DNA of 5,992 nucleotides, taken from NCBI GenBank assembly GCA_900771065.1, contig CAAGMP010000310.1:1-5992 (forward strand), read 5' to 3'. Positions 1 to 5,887 of this stretch are shown piece after piece. This DNA comes from an uncultured Acinetobacter sp. Lineage in GTDB: Bacteria; Pseudomonadota; Gammaproteobacteria; Pseudomonadales; Moraxellaceae. Position numbers and translations under genes: made by a program. Each line of letters begins with the position of its first letter. Within the stretch, counting starts at the first letter, position 1. The notes under the pieces were generated by a model that worked only from the letters and a program-made list of their open reading frames with translations, was not told where the DNA came from and made no database searches.

Positions 1-1459
1 ATCTATACTCAGAAGTTGCAGCGTTATAACCGAAGTTACCTTCGCCATTTTTCACAGCATTAATCACAACTGAAGGCTCATCACCTGCGTTTGCAACAAT
101 TTGACGAAGCGGTGCTTCAATTGCACGACGTAAGATGTTAATACCTACATTTTGGTCATCGTTTGCACCTGTTACACCGTCAAGTGCTTTTGCTGCACGA
201 ACAAGTGCAACACCACCACCTGCAACAACACCTTCTTCAACTGCAGCACGCGTTGCATGAAGCGCATCGTCAACACGGTCTTTCTTCTCTTTCATTTCAA
301 CTTCTGTTGCAGCACCAATTTTGATTACTGCTACACCGCCTGCTAGTTTAGCAACACGTTCTTGAAGTTTTTCTTTGTCGTACTCAGAAGTAGACTCTTC
401 AATTTGTGCACGGATTTGAGTTACACGTTCAGCAATTTGTTCTGCATTACCTGCACCATCAACAATCACTGTATTTTCTTTCGATACTGTTACTTTATGT
501 GCAGTACCTAAGTGTTCAAGTGTTGTTTGGTCTAACTGCATACCGATTTCTTCAGAAATCACAGTACCGCCAGTTAAGATCGCGATGTCTTGAAGCATTG
601 CTTTACGACGGTCACCAAAACCAGGTGCTTTAACCGCACATACTTTGATAATACCGCGCATGTTGTTCACAACTAAAGTTGCCAACGCTTCGCCTTCAAC
701 ATCTTCAGCGATGATTAAAAGTGGTTTACCTGTTTTCGCAACGGCTTCTAATACAGAAATCAATTCACGAATATTGCTGATTTTTTTATCAACTAATAAA
801 ATGAATGGATTTTCAAGTTCAGCGGTTAAAGTGTCTTGTTTATTCGCGAAGTATGGAGAGATATAACCACGGTCAAACTGCATACCTTCAACAACGTCCA
901 AAGCATCTTCGAAGCCTGAACCTTCTTCTACAGTGATTACGCCTTCTTTACCCACACGTTCCATTGCTTGTGCAATTAAAGAACCAACCGTAGTATCTGA
1001 GTTTGCAGAGATCGAACCAACTTGTTCAATCGCTTTAGAATCAGAAGCAGGTTTTGCTGTTGCTTTAATGTCTGCAACAACTGCTTTTACCGCCAAATCA
1101 ATACCACGTTTTAAATCCATTGGATTCATGCCCGCAGTGACTGACTTGATTCCTTCATTTAAAATTGCTTGAGCAAGTACAGTCGCTGTTGTTGTACCAT
1201 CACCAGCGATATCGTTAGTTTTTGAAGATACTTCACGAACAAGTTGAGCACCCATGTTTTCAAACTTGTCTTTTAATGTAATTTCTTTTGCAACAGAGAC
1301 ACCATCTTTAGTGATGTGTGGCGCACCAAAAGAACGATCAATAACAACATTACGACCTTTAGGACCAAGTGTTACTTTCACTGCATCTGCAAGGATGTTG
1401 ACACCAGCAATCATTTTTGAGCGAGCTGAATCACCAAATTTTACGTCTTTAGCTGACAT
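1..1459 (-). CDS. groEL: Chaperonin GroEL (Hsp60), 3' end cut off by window edge
   Basis: This is the large subunit of the GroEL/GroES chaperonin, the cytosolic ATP-driven double-ring machine that encloses and refolds client proteins. The visible part is about 485 codons. Equatorial ATP-site motifs fall at the same residue numbers as in E. coli GroEL: TLGP at 30-33, K51-D52, DGTTT at 87-91, the VVAGGGVAL loop near 412-420 and NAA at 479-481. The apical domain lies between about 191 and 376, so there is no indel up to residue 485. The last 60 or so residues of the family (usual length about 545), including the D495 equivalent and the Gly/Met-rich tail, lie beyond position 1. The start MSAKDVKFG is supported by a GGAG at 1466-1469, six bases before the ATG. 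It follows groES by 66 bases in the same operon and should be heat-shock controlled from the promoter upstream of groES. Oddity: the codon after SEY is AGA (Arg486), where the family has a near-invariant Gly; this may be an end artefact. Confidence 0.97.
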   Translation of the reverse strand, partial: MSAKDVKFGDSARSKMIAGVNILADAVKVTLGPKGRNVVIDRSFGAPHITKDGVSVAKEITLKDKFENMGAQLVREVSSKTNDIAGDGTTTATVLAQAILNEGIKSVTAGMNPMDLKRGIDLAVKAVVADIKATAKPASDSKAIEQVGSISANSDTTVGSLIAQAMERVGKEGVITVEEGSGFEDALDVVEGMQFDRGYISPYFANKQDTLTAELENPFILLVDKKISNIRELISVLEAVAKTGKPLLIIAEDVEGEALATLVVNNMRGIIKVCAVKAPGFGDRRKAMLQDIAILTGGTVISEEIGMQLDQTTLEHLGTAHKVTVSKENTVIVDGAGNAEQIAERVTQIRAQIEESTSEYDKEKLQERVAKLAGGVAVIKIGAATEVEMKEKKDRVDDALHATRAAVEEGVVAGGGVALVRAAKALDGVTGANDDQNVGINILRRAIEAPLRQIVANAGDEPSVVINAVKNGEGNFGYNAATSEYR

Positions 1460-1525
1460 GTTTAACTCCAAATATTTTTATATCTTTACAAAATCTGATA
1501 TGGAATGAATAAGACAGTTTACGGA

Positions 1526-1816
1526 TTAACCTTCTAATACCGCTAAAATGTCAGACTCTTTCATGATAAGAAGCTCTTCACCGTTTACTTTTACAGTTGT
1601 ACCTGCGTAAGTACCGAATAATACTTTATCGCCAACTTTTACATCTAACGCACGCACGCCATTGTCAGTGATTTGACCATTACCTACTGCAATAATTTCA
1701 CCTTGTGCAGGTTTTTCAGCAGCAGAACCCGGAAGCAAAATACCGCCAGCTGTTTTAGTTTCTTCTTCAACACGACGAATAACAACGCGGTCATGTAATG
1801 GACGAATGTTGCTCAT
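1526..1816 (-). CDS. groES: Co-chaperonin GroES (Hsp10)
   Basis: This is the heptameric lid that caps the GroEL ring during the ATP-driven folding cycle in the cytosol. The product is 96 residues, matching the usual 95-97. It begins MSNIRPLHDRVVIRR, the typical Cpn10 opening. The mobile loop that contacts GroEL lies at about residues 17-32, with hydrophobic anchor residues ILL at 26-28. The core has the usual VGDKVLFG and the C-terminal ILAVLEG. An in-frame ATG four codons upstream (1828) would add MELN, but that ATG overlaps the GGAG ribosome-binding site, so the start at 1816 is chosen. The gene is first in the groES-groEL operon, with a sigma-32-like promoter about 90-120 bases upstream of its start codon. 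No internal anomaly is seen. Confidence 0.97.
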   Translation of the reverse strand: MSNIRPLHDRVVIRRVEEETKTAGGILLPGSAAEKPAQGEIIAVGNGQITDNGVRALDVKVGDKVLFGTYAGTTVKVNGEELLIMKESDILAVLEG

Positions 1817-1822
1817 ATTTAA

Positions 1823-1826
1823 CTCC
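1823..1826 (-). promoter_or_regulatory. groES ribosome-binding site that decides the start
   Basis: GGAG lies six bases before the ATG at 1816. It overlaps an in-frame upstream ATG (1826-1828), which would therefore lack its own Shine-Dalgarno. The groEL start has an almost identical leader (GGAGTTAAAC before ATG, GGAG at 1466-1469), so both cistrons are set up for matched strong initiation. Confidence 0.8.
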
Positions 1827-1906
1827 ATCAGACTAAGTCTTTTTTTGATTACTGATGATGACGTTACATTTCCTTAAGTCACCATCAAAACTTTCACATG
1901 CCACTT

Positions 1907-1938
1907 TTATGGAGATAGAAAAAAATGCTTCAAGGGGG
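1907..1938 (-). promoter_or_regulatory. Sigma-32 (heat-shock) promoter of groESL
   Basis: Read on the minus strand, CCCCCTTGAAG (1938-1928) is followed after 13 bases by CTCCATAA (1914-1907). Established sigma-32 consensus is CTTGAAA, a spacer of about 13-15, then CCCCATNT. The E. coli groE promoter also reads CCCCCTTGAAG in its -35 region. The -10 here departs from consensus at its second base and at the end. Predicted transcription start is near 1900, giving a leader of about 85 bases before groES. TTGAAG with CATAAA at 16-base spacing could also serve sigma-70 weakly. No CIRCE (HrcA) operator is seen. Confidence 0.8.
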
Positions 1939-1939
1939 A

Positions 1940-2263
1940 AAATTAAAAAAAATGTTTTTTAGCTTATTTTTTAATCAATCAAACCAAAACAATTTGATTT
2001 TTTTCAAATTAAAATTAATGTGCTTCATATGAAATACAAATCAAGCTCATTCATTTAGCCAATGAATACCAGTATAAAATATTAATTTAACCATTTGTTT
2101 TTTAAAGTAATACCTTAAAAAAATAATACTCATAAAAAAACTAAATAAGAAAAATAAAACCATTCAAAAATAAATATAATATTGTTTTTTATATCTTTTT
2201 TATAAAAACCAACTCAAATAACACGAGCAGCATGTTATTCTTTAGTCTTATTTTTTTTATGAT
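1940..2263. other. AT-rich non-coding intergenic stretch with inverted repeats
   Basis: This is the bulk of the 554-base gap between the divergent groES and pckG genes. It is composed largely of A/T runs and has no credible coding frame. It holds perfect short inverted repeats: AATTTGA/TCAAATT at 1991-2010 (six-base loop), the palindrome TTCATATGAA at 2024-2033, ATTCATT/AATGAAT at 2049-2067 (five-base loop) and TTTTTTAA/TTAAAAAA at 2098-2122 (nine-base loop). In DNA this AT-rich some of these are expected by chance. They may be regulator or nucleoid-protein sites for either flanking gene; no specific factor can be named from sequence. Confidence 0.6.
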
Positions 2264-2267
2264 TTTG

Positions 2268-2276
2268 TGCTTTAAT
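2268..2276 (+). promoter_or_regulatory. Candidate pckG promoter (extended -10)
   Basis: TG-C-TTTAAT fits an extended -10 element (TGn followed by TATAAT-like). No good -35 hexamer is found 16-18 bases upstream; the sequence there is T-rich. Transcription would start near 2283, leaving a leader of about 88 bases. This is the best candidate in the region but weak, and other AT-rich hexamers could serve. Confidence 0.3.
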
Positions 2277-2336
2277 AGCGCCACTTTTTTTGTATTTCAT
2301 CTAAAAGGCAATATTCTCGTTTTTTAGATCAAACTT

Positions 2337-2356
2337 TGTACTTTTGTACATTTTTT
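2337..2356 (+). promoter_or_regulatory. Small inverted repeat plus T-run in the pckG leader
   Basis: TGTAC-TTTT-GTACA (2337-2350) is a perfect five-base-arm inverted repeat followed directly by six T's, ending 14 bases before the pckG start codon. In RNA it would be a weak hairpin followed by a U-run. As DNA it could be an operator half-site pair. The pckG ribosome-binding site behind it is only AGG (2361-2363), seven bases before the ATG. The function is inferred, not shown. Confidence 0.3.
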
Positions 2357-2370
2357 AAATAGGCCTCACC

Positions 2371-4200
2371 ATGACCCAAGTGAACGCACCAGAATTCGTT
2401 CGTCACCCTAAACTTATTGCATGGGTGGAAGAAATTGCAAAACTGACTAAACCTGCAAAAATTGAATGGTGTGACGGTAGCGCAGAAGAATATCAACGTC
2501 TTATCGATTTGATGATCGCTAACGGCACAATGCAAGCACTCAACCAAGAAAAACACCCTGGTTCGTACCTTGCAAATTCTGATCCTTCTGACGTTGCTCG
2601 TGTTGAAGATCGTACTTTCATTTGTTCTGAAAACAAAGAAGATGCAGGCGCAACCAACAACTGGGAAGCACCAGCTCAAATGCGTGCTAAATTAAATGGC
2701 TTATTCGACGGCTGTATGGCTGGTCGTACCATGTACGTTGTGCCATTTTCTATGGGACCACTTGGTAGCCATATTGCACACATTGGTATTGAATTGACAG
2801 ATTCGCCTTATGTTGCTGTGAGCATGTCTAAAATGGCACGTATGGGTAAAGCTGTTTATGATGTACTCGGTACAGATGGTGAATTTATCCCTTGCGTCCA
2901 CACTGTTGGCGCACCTTTGGCTGAAGGCGAAAAAGACGTTGCTTGGCCATGTAACAAAGAAAAATACATTGTTCACTATCCAGAAACACGCGAAATCTGG
3001 TCATTCGGTTCAGGTTATGGCGGTAATGCACTTTTAGGTAAAAAATGTTTAGCACTTCGTATTGCCTCTGCAATGGGTCGTGAACAAGGTTGGTTAGCTG
3101 AACACATGCTCATCCTTGGTGTAACAAATCCACAAGGTGAAAAACATTACATCGCTGCAGCATTCCCATCTGCGTGTGGTAAAACCAACTTTGCTATGTT
3201 AATTCCACCAGCAGGTTACGAAGGTTGGAAAATTGAAACTGTAGGTGACGATATCGCTTGGATCAAACCAGGTGAAGATGGTCGCTTATATGCAATTAAC
3301 CCAGAAGCTGGTTTCTTCGGTGTAGCACCTGGTACAAATACTAAAACCAACCCGAACTGTATGGCGACTCTTCACAAAGATGTTATCTACACCAACGTTG
3401 CGGTAACTGACAATGGTGAAGTATGGTGGGAAGGTCTGACTAAAGAAGCGCCTGCTAATCTTACAAATTGGAAAGGTCAACCACACACTGGCGAAGAAAA
3501 AGCAGCTCATCCAAATGCGCGCTTCACTGTTGCTGCGGGTCAATGTCCTTCTATCGATGCTGATTGGGAAAATCCAGCGGGCGTGCCAATTTCTGCATTC
3601 ATCTTCGGTGGTCGTCGTGCAGACACAGTACCTCTAATTTCAGAAGCTTTTGATTGGGTTGATGGTGTTTATAAAGCAGCAACAATGGGCTCTGAAACTA
3701 CGGCAGCAGCTGTTGGTCAACAAGGTATTGTTCGTCGTGACCCATTTGCAATGCTTCCATTTGCTGGCTATAACATGGCTGACTACTTCTCTCATTGGTT
3801 AGAAATGGGTGAAAAAGTTGGTGAGAAAGCCTCAGCTGCGGGTAACAAACTGCCTGGTATCTACAATGTGAACTGGTTCCGTCGTGATACTGAAGGTAAC
3901 TTTGTATGGCCTGGCTTTGGTCAAAACATGCGTGTTCTTGAGTGGATCATTGACCGTTGTGAAGGTCGTGCAACAGCAGTTGAAACCCCAATTGGTTTAG
4001 TTCCAACTTACGAACAGCTAAACTGGACTGGTTCTGATTTCACAAAAGAACAATTTGAACTTGTGACTTCTCAAGATAAAGATCTATGGATCAAAGAACT
4101 TGAAAGCCACACTGAATTGTTTGAAAAACTGGGTGATCGTTTGCCTGAAGCGTTGAAAAAACGCCAAGCTGAATTGATTGCTGCGGTTCAATCTGCTTAA
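2371..4200 (+). CDS. pckG: Phosphoenolpyruvate carboxykinase, GTP-dependent
   Basis: Converts oxaloacetate plus GTP to phosphoenolpyruvate, GDP and CO2 in the cytosol. This is the entry step of gluconeogenesis from TCA-cycle intermediates, and it matters for organisms living on organic acids. The 609-residue length fits the GTP-type family (about 600-620), not the shorter ATP-type. Visible motifs: R81 (substrate-binding Arg), the GSGYGGNALLGKKC block at 213-226 with Y216 and metal-ligand K225, H245, the PEPCK-specific P-loop FPSACGKTN at 265-273 with reactive C269 and K271, metal-binding VGDDIAW at 291-297 with D294, GFFGVAPGT downstream, and a GGRR motif in the C-terminal nucleotide-binding part. 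All key residues seem intact. The start MTQVNAPEF is the only reasonable one. A short AGG ribosome-binding site precedes it. It is transcribed alone: divergent from groES and closed by an intrinsic terminator 15 bases after the stop. Confidence 0.97.
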   Translation: MTQVNAPEFVRHPKLIAWVEEIAKLTKPAKIEWCDGSAEEYQRLIDLMIANGTMQALNQEKHPGSYLANSDPSDVARVEDRTFICSENKEDAGATNNWEAPAQMRAKLNGLFDGCMAGRTMYVVPFSMGPLGSHIAHIGIELTDSPYVAVSMSKMARMGKAVYDVLGTDGEFIPCVHTVGAPLAEGEKDVAWPCNKEKYIVHYPETREIWSFGSGYGGNALLGKKCLALRIASAMGREQGWLAEHMLILGVTNPQGEKHYIAAAFPSACGKTNFAMLIPPAGYEGWKIETVGDDIAWIKPGEDGRLYAINPEAGFFGVAPGTNTKTNPNCMATLHKDVIYTNVAVTDNGEVWWEGLTKEAPANLTNWKGQPHTGEEKAAHPNARFTVAAGQCPSIDADWENPAGVPISAFIFGGRRADTVPLISEAFDWVDGVYKAATMGSETTAAAVGQQGIVRRDPFAMLPFAGYNMADYFSHWLEMGEKVGEKASAAGNKLPGIYNVNWFRRDTEGNFVWPGFGQNMRVLEWIIDRCEGRATAVETPIGLVPTYEQLNWTGSDFTKEQFELVTSQDKDLWIKELESHTELFEKLGDRLPEALKKRQAELIAAVQSA

Positions 4201-4214
4201 TTGCACATTGACAT

Positions 4215-4242
4215 AAAAAGGTCGCTTTTGCGACCTTTTTTT
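4215..4242 (+). terminator. Intrinsic terminator of pckG
   Basis: An 11-base perfect stem, AAAAAGGTCGC (4215-4225) with GCGACCTTTTT (4230-4240), closes a TTTT loop and runs into a seven-T tract (4236-4242). It sits 15 bases after the pckG stop. The A-rich 5' arm means it could also weakly terminate in the opposite direction, but no minus-strand gene approaches it. Confidence 0.93.
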
Positions 4243-4275
4243 ACGTATTAATATACGAAAAAATCCAAGTAATTA

Positions 4276-4284
4276 TGGCATACT
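4276..4284 (+). promoter_or_regulatory. Weak candidate promoter for the lipoprotein gene
   Basis: TG-G-CATACT resembles an extended -10, with no convincing -35 (CGAAAA at the right distance). A perfect inverted repeat CGTAT-TAAT-ATACG lies at 4244-4257, where a -35 region or operator would be. The predicted start near 4291 would leave a very short leader. An independent promoter is expected because the pckG terminator lies just upstream, but this exact site is uncertain. Confidence 0.25.
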
Positions 4285-4308
4285 TAAGAAAAAGAGATGG
4301 ACACAGAT

Positions 4309-4746
4309 ATGAAAAAATTATGTACCGTAGTCAGTTTCGCTATTGCAGCAGTTTATTTAACTGGCTGTCAAACGACTGCGCAAAAATATAATGGGGTTGT
4401 CGGTTATCAAATTGAAAATCAAACTAAAAACTCAGCGACTTTAGTTTATACCTTGGCATTACGTCAAAATCAAAAACTTGATGAAACGAAGTTGATTCGT
4501 GCATGTACTGATGTTCTAGGTAAACAAAATAATTATAGTATTCAAGTCCTCAGTGCAACTGAAATTGCCAATCCTGAACCTGCAAAAACAGAAACATTAA
4601 CCAAACAGTTGGGTAATACACGTACTTCAATTGGTTTTTCTGACACGCCAAGTTTATATGGTAGCGAAGGTTATGCTATGCGTAATTCTTTAGATGCACG
4701 CCCAAGTACACTTCGTGTTGTACGTTATACTTGTAATATTAAATAA
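4309..4746 (+). CDS. Small putative lipoprotein of unknown function
   Basis: A 145-residue protein I do not recognise as a named family. The N-terminus is a lipoprotein signal peptide: positive n-region MKK, hydrophobic stretch to about residue 16, and lipobox L17-T18-G19-C20. It should be exported by Sec, lipidated at C20 and cleaved there. Residue +2 is Gln, not Asp, which favours outer-membrane sorting if Lol rules of E. coli apply. The mature part (about 126 residues) has no further membrane segment, is rich in Thr/Asn/Gln, and carries two cysteines, C66 and C142, which could form a disulfide. It contains a Tyr/Gly/Ser-rich segment near 107-124. An upstream in-frame ATG at 4297 would prepend acidic MDTD to the signal peptide, which is atypical, so 4309 is preferred; the ribosome-binding site is poor for both. 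It stands as a single gene between two terminators. Confidence 0.8.
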   Translation: MKKLCTVVSFAIAAVYLTGCQTTAQKYNGVVGYQIENQTKNSATLVYTLALRQNQKLDETKLIRACTDVLGKQNNYSIQVLSATEIANPEPAKTETLTKQLGNTRTSIGFSDTPSLYGSEGYAMRNSLDARPSTLRVVRYTCNIK

Positions 4747-4750
4747 AAAT

Positions 4751-4787
4751 AAACTGGGCTAAATTATTTCAACTTAGCCCAGTTTTT
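4751..4787. terminator. Bidirectional terminator between lipoprotein gene and folD
   Basis: AAACTGGGCTAA (4751-4762) pairs perfectly with TTAGCCCAGTTT (4774-4785) around an 11-base loop. On the plus strand it is followed by T's to 4787. On the minus strand it is followed by a T-rich run (complement of 4741-4753). It lies five bases after the lipoprotein stop and 13-15 bases beyond the folD stop, so one hairpin can serve both converging genes. Confidence 0.88.
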
Positions 4788-4799
4788 AAATCAAAAAAT

Positions 4800-5648
4800 T
4801 TAAGCTAACGCTTTTTCAGCTGCTTCAACAGTTTGACGAATTAATGTTGTAATCGTCATTGGACCAACACCACCTGGAACAGGTGTATAAGCAAATGCAA
4901 TTTCTTCAATTCCAACCAATTGAATATCCCCTACGCCACCACCATCACGTGGATGGAAACCTGCATCGACAACAACCGCACCTTGTTTAATCCAATCTTT
5001 TTGAATCAATTCAGCCTTACCTACTGCACCGACAATAATATCAGCTTGTTTAACAAAATTTGCTAAATCTTGAGTACGTGAATGACAAATAGTCACCGTT
5101 GCATTTGCTTCAAGAAGCATTGCTGCCATAGGTTTACCTAAAATAGCAGAGCGACCCACTACAACCGCATATTTACCTGCAATTTCAATGTTATTTTCTT
5201 TTAAAATAGTCATAATGCCCGCAGGGGTAGCAGAACCATAAGCCGCTTCGCCCATTGCCATGCGACCATAACCTAGGCAAGTAACGCCATCTACATCTTT
5301 TTCAAGCGCAATTGCATCAAAACAAGCACGTTCATCAATTTGGGCAGGAACAGGATGTTGCAATAAAATACCATGTACATCTGGATTGGCATTAAGTTTT
5401 TCAATTTCTGCTAATAATTGTTCAGTTGTGGTTTCTTTTGGCAATTCAACTTTTAATGAATCCATACCTACACGACGGCAAGCATTACCTTTCATACGTA
5501 CATAAGTTGCAGATGCACCATCATCACCAACCAAAATCGTTGCTAAAATTGGGGTACGACCTGTTTTTTCTTTTAACGCAGTTACGCGAGTTAATAAGTC
5601 TGCTTCAATTTGTTTTGCTAATGCACGACCATCTAAAACTAATGCCAT
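4800..5648 (-). CDS. folD: Bifunctional methylenetetrahydrofolate dehydrogenase/cyclohydrolase FolD
   Basis: A cytosolic enzyme of one-carbon metabolism. It oxidises 5,10-methylene-THF with NADP+ and hydrolyses the methenyl product to 10-formyl-THF, which feeds purine and formyl-Met-tRNA synthesis. It has 282 residues, close to the 288 of E. coli. The N-terminal catalytic domain shows YVRMKGNAC with Y49 and catalytic K53, then GILLQHPVP with Q97, and KDVDG with D120. The Rossmann part has VVGRSAILGKP at about 163-173, and the C-terminus has the family signature PGGVGPMT. All active-site residues are intact. The start MALVLDGRA is supported by GGAGA at 5655-5659, six bases upstream. It is a single-gene unit, divergent from the tRNA genes and convergent with the lipoprotein gene. 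A TATTAT -10-like hexamer lies at 5686-5691, but its -35 is poor. Confidence 0.97.
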   Translation of the reverse strand: MALVLDGRALAKQIEADLLTRVTALKEKTGRTPILATILVGDDGASATYVRMKGNACRRVGMDSLKVELPKETTTEQLLAEIEKLNANPDVHGILLQHPVPAQIDERACFDAIALEKDVDGVTCLGYGRMAMGEAAYGSATPAGIMTILKENNIEIAGKYAVVVGRSAILGKPMAAMLLEANATVTICHSRTQDLANFVKQADIIVGAVGKAELIQKDWIKQGAVVVDAGFHPRDGGGVGDIQLVGIEEIAFAYTPVPGGVGPMTITTLIRQTVEAAEKALA

Positions 5649-5715
5649 GGCGCATCTCCAATGTAGATAGAAATCAATTTTGCAAATAATACATGATTAT
5701 TTTAAGAAAATGACG

Positions 5716-5742
5716 TTATATGTTGTTTTTATGTGCATATAA
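5716..5742. repeat. Inverted repeat between folD and the tRNA genes
   Basis: TTATATG (5716-5722) and CATATAA (5736-5742) form perfect seven-base arms separated by 13 bases in the divergent promoter region. The arms are mostly A/T, so chance is possible. If real, it is placed to act on folD or on the tRNA promoter. Confidence 0.35.
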
Positions 5743-5755
5743 ACACTTTAGACTA

Positions 5756-5783
5756 TTGTTTTTTTTTTAAAGGTTGATAATAT
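5756..5783 (+). promoter_or_regulatory. Candidate promoter of the tRNA-Cys/tRNA-Leu unit
   Basis: TTGTTT (5756-5761) and TAATAT (5778-5783) are separated by 16 bases. The overlapping GATAAT at 5776-5781 is an alternative -10. Transcription would begin around 5790, about ten bases before the mature tRNA-Cys 5' end. A run of T's fills the spacer. The position is right but the -35 is weak. Confidence 0.4.
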
Positions 5784-5800
5784 ACGCATCAACAAGACGC

Positions 5801-5874
5801 GGCGGGGTGGCAGAGTGGTCATGCAGCGGACTGCAACTCCGTGGACGCCGGTTCGATTCCGACCTCCGCCTCCA
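5801..5874 (+). tRNA. tRNA-Cys (anticodon GCA)
   Basis: A 74-base cloverleaf with encoded CCA. The acceptor stem GGCGGGG/CTCCGCC has one G-U pair. The discriminator is T (U73, the cysteine identity base) followed by CCA. The D stem is GCA/TGC. The anticodon stem GCGGA/TCCGT has a G-U end pair around loop CTGCAAC, with GCA at 5833-5835. The variable loop is four bases. The T stem GCCGG/CCGAC contains a C-A mismatch (5848 with 5862) around loop TTCGATT. Loop position 38 is C, giving a C32/C38 combination. It decodes UGU/UGC codons. It lies 13 bases upstream of tRNA-Leu and is probably co-transcribed with it. In E. coli, Cys and Leu tRNAs also occur together as glyW-cysT-leuZ; no Gly tRNA precedes this one. 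Confidence 0.95.
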
Positions 5875-5887
5875 ATCTTGTAAATAT

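Noticed and set aside
152..1508. Several plus-strand open frames of 64-84 codons across groEL
   Set aside because: They lie antisense to groEL, have low-complexity Cys/Thr/Phe-rich or Ser-rich translations, lack ribosome-binding sites and are explained as shadows of a conserved gene.
1526..1828. Longer groES starting with MELN at 1828
   Set aside because: That ATG overlaps the GGAG ribosome-binding site of the conserved MSNIRPLHDR start at 1816, and GroES proteins do not carry this extension.
1817..1939. CIRCE operator (HrcA site) upstream of groES
   Set aside because: The TTAGCACTC-N9-GAGTGCTAA pattern is absent; only a small AGACT-T-AGTCT repeat at 1830-1840 is present, which is not CIRCE.
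1940..2336. CRISPR array or origin with iterons in the AT-rich gap
   Set aside because: No direct repeats of regular spacing and no DnaA-box cluster could be seen; the repeats are short, unrelated inverted ones.
2329..3543. Minus-strand open frames of 62-116 codons over pckG
   Set aside because: They are antisense to a fully conserved enzyme gene, with Cys/Phe-rich translations and no plausible initiation signals.
4297..4308. Upstream start for the lipoprotein adding MDTD
   Set aside because: Acidic residues ahead of the KK n-region are atypical for a signal peptide; the start at 4309 gives a standard lipoprotein leader with the lipid-attachment Cys at residue 20.
5426..5689. Plus-strand open frame of 87 codons opposite the folD 5' end
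   Set aside because: Its translation is His/Leu-rich nonsense, it has no ribosome-binding site, and it covers conserved folD codons on the other strand.
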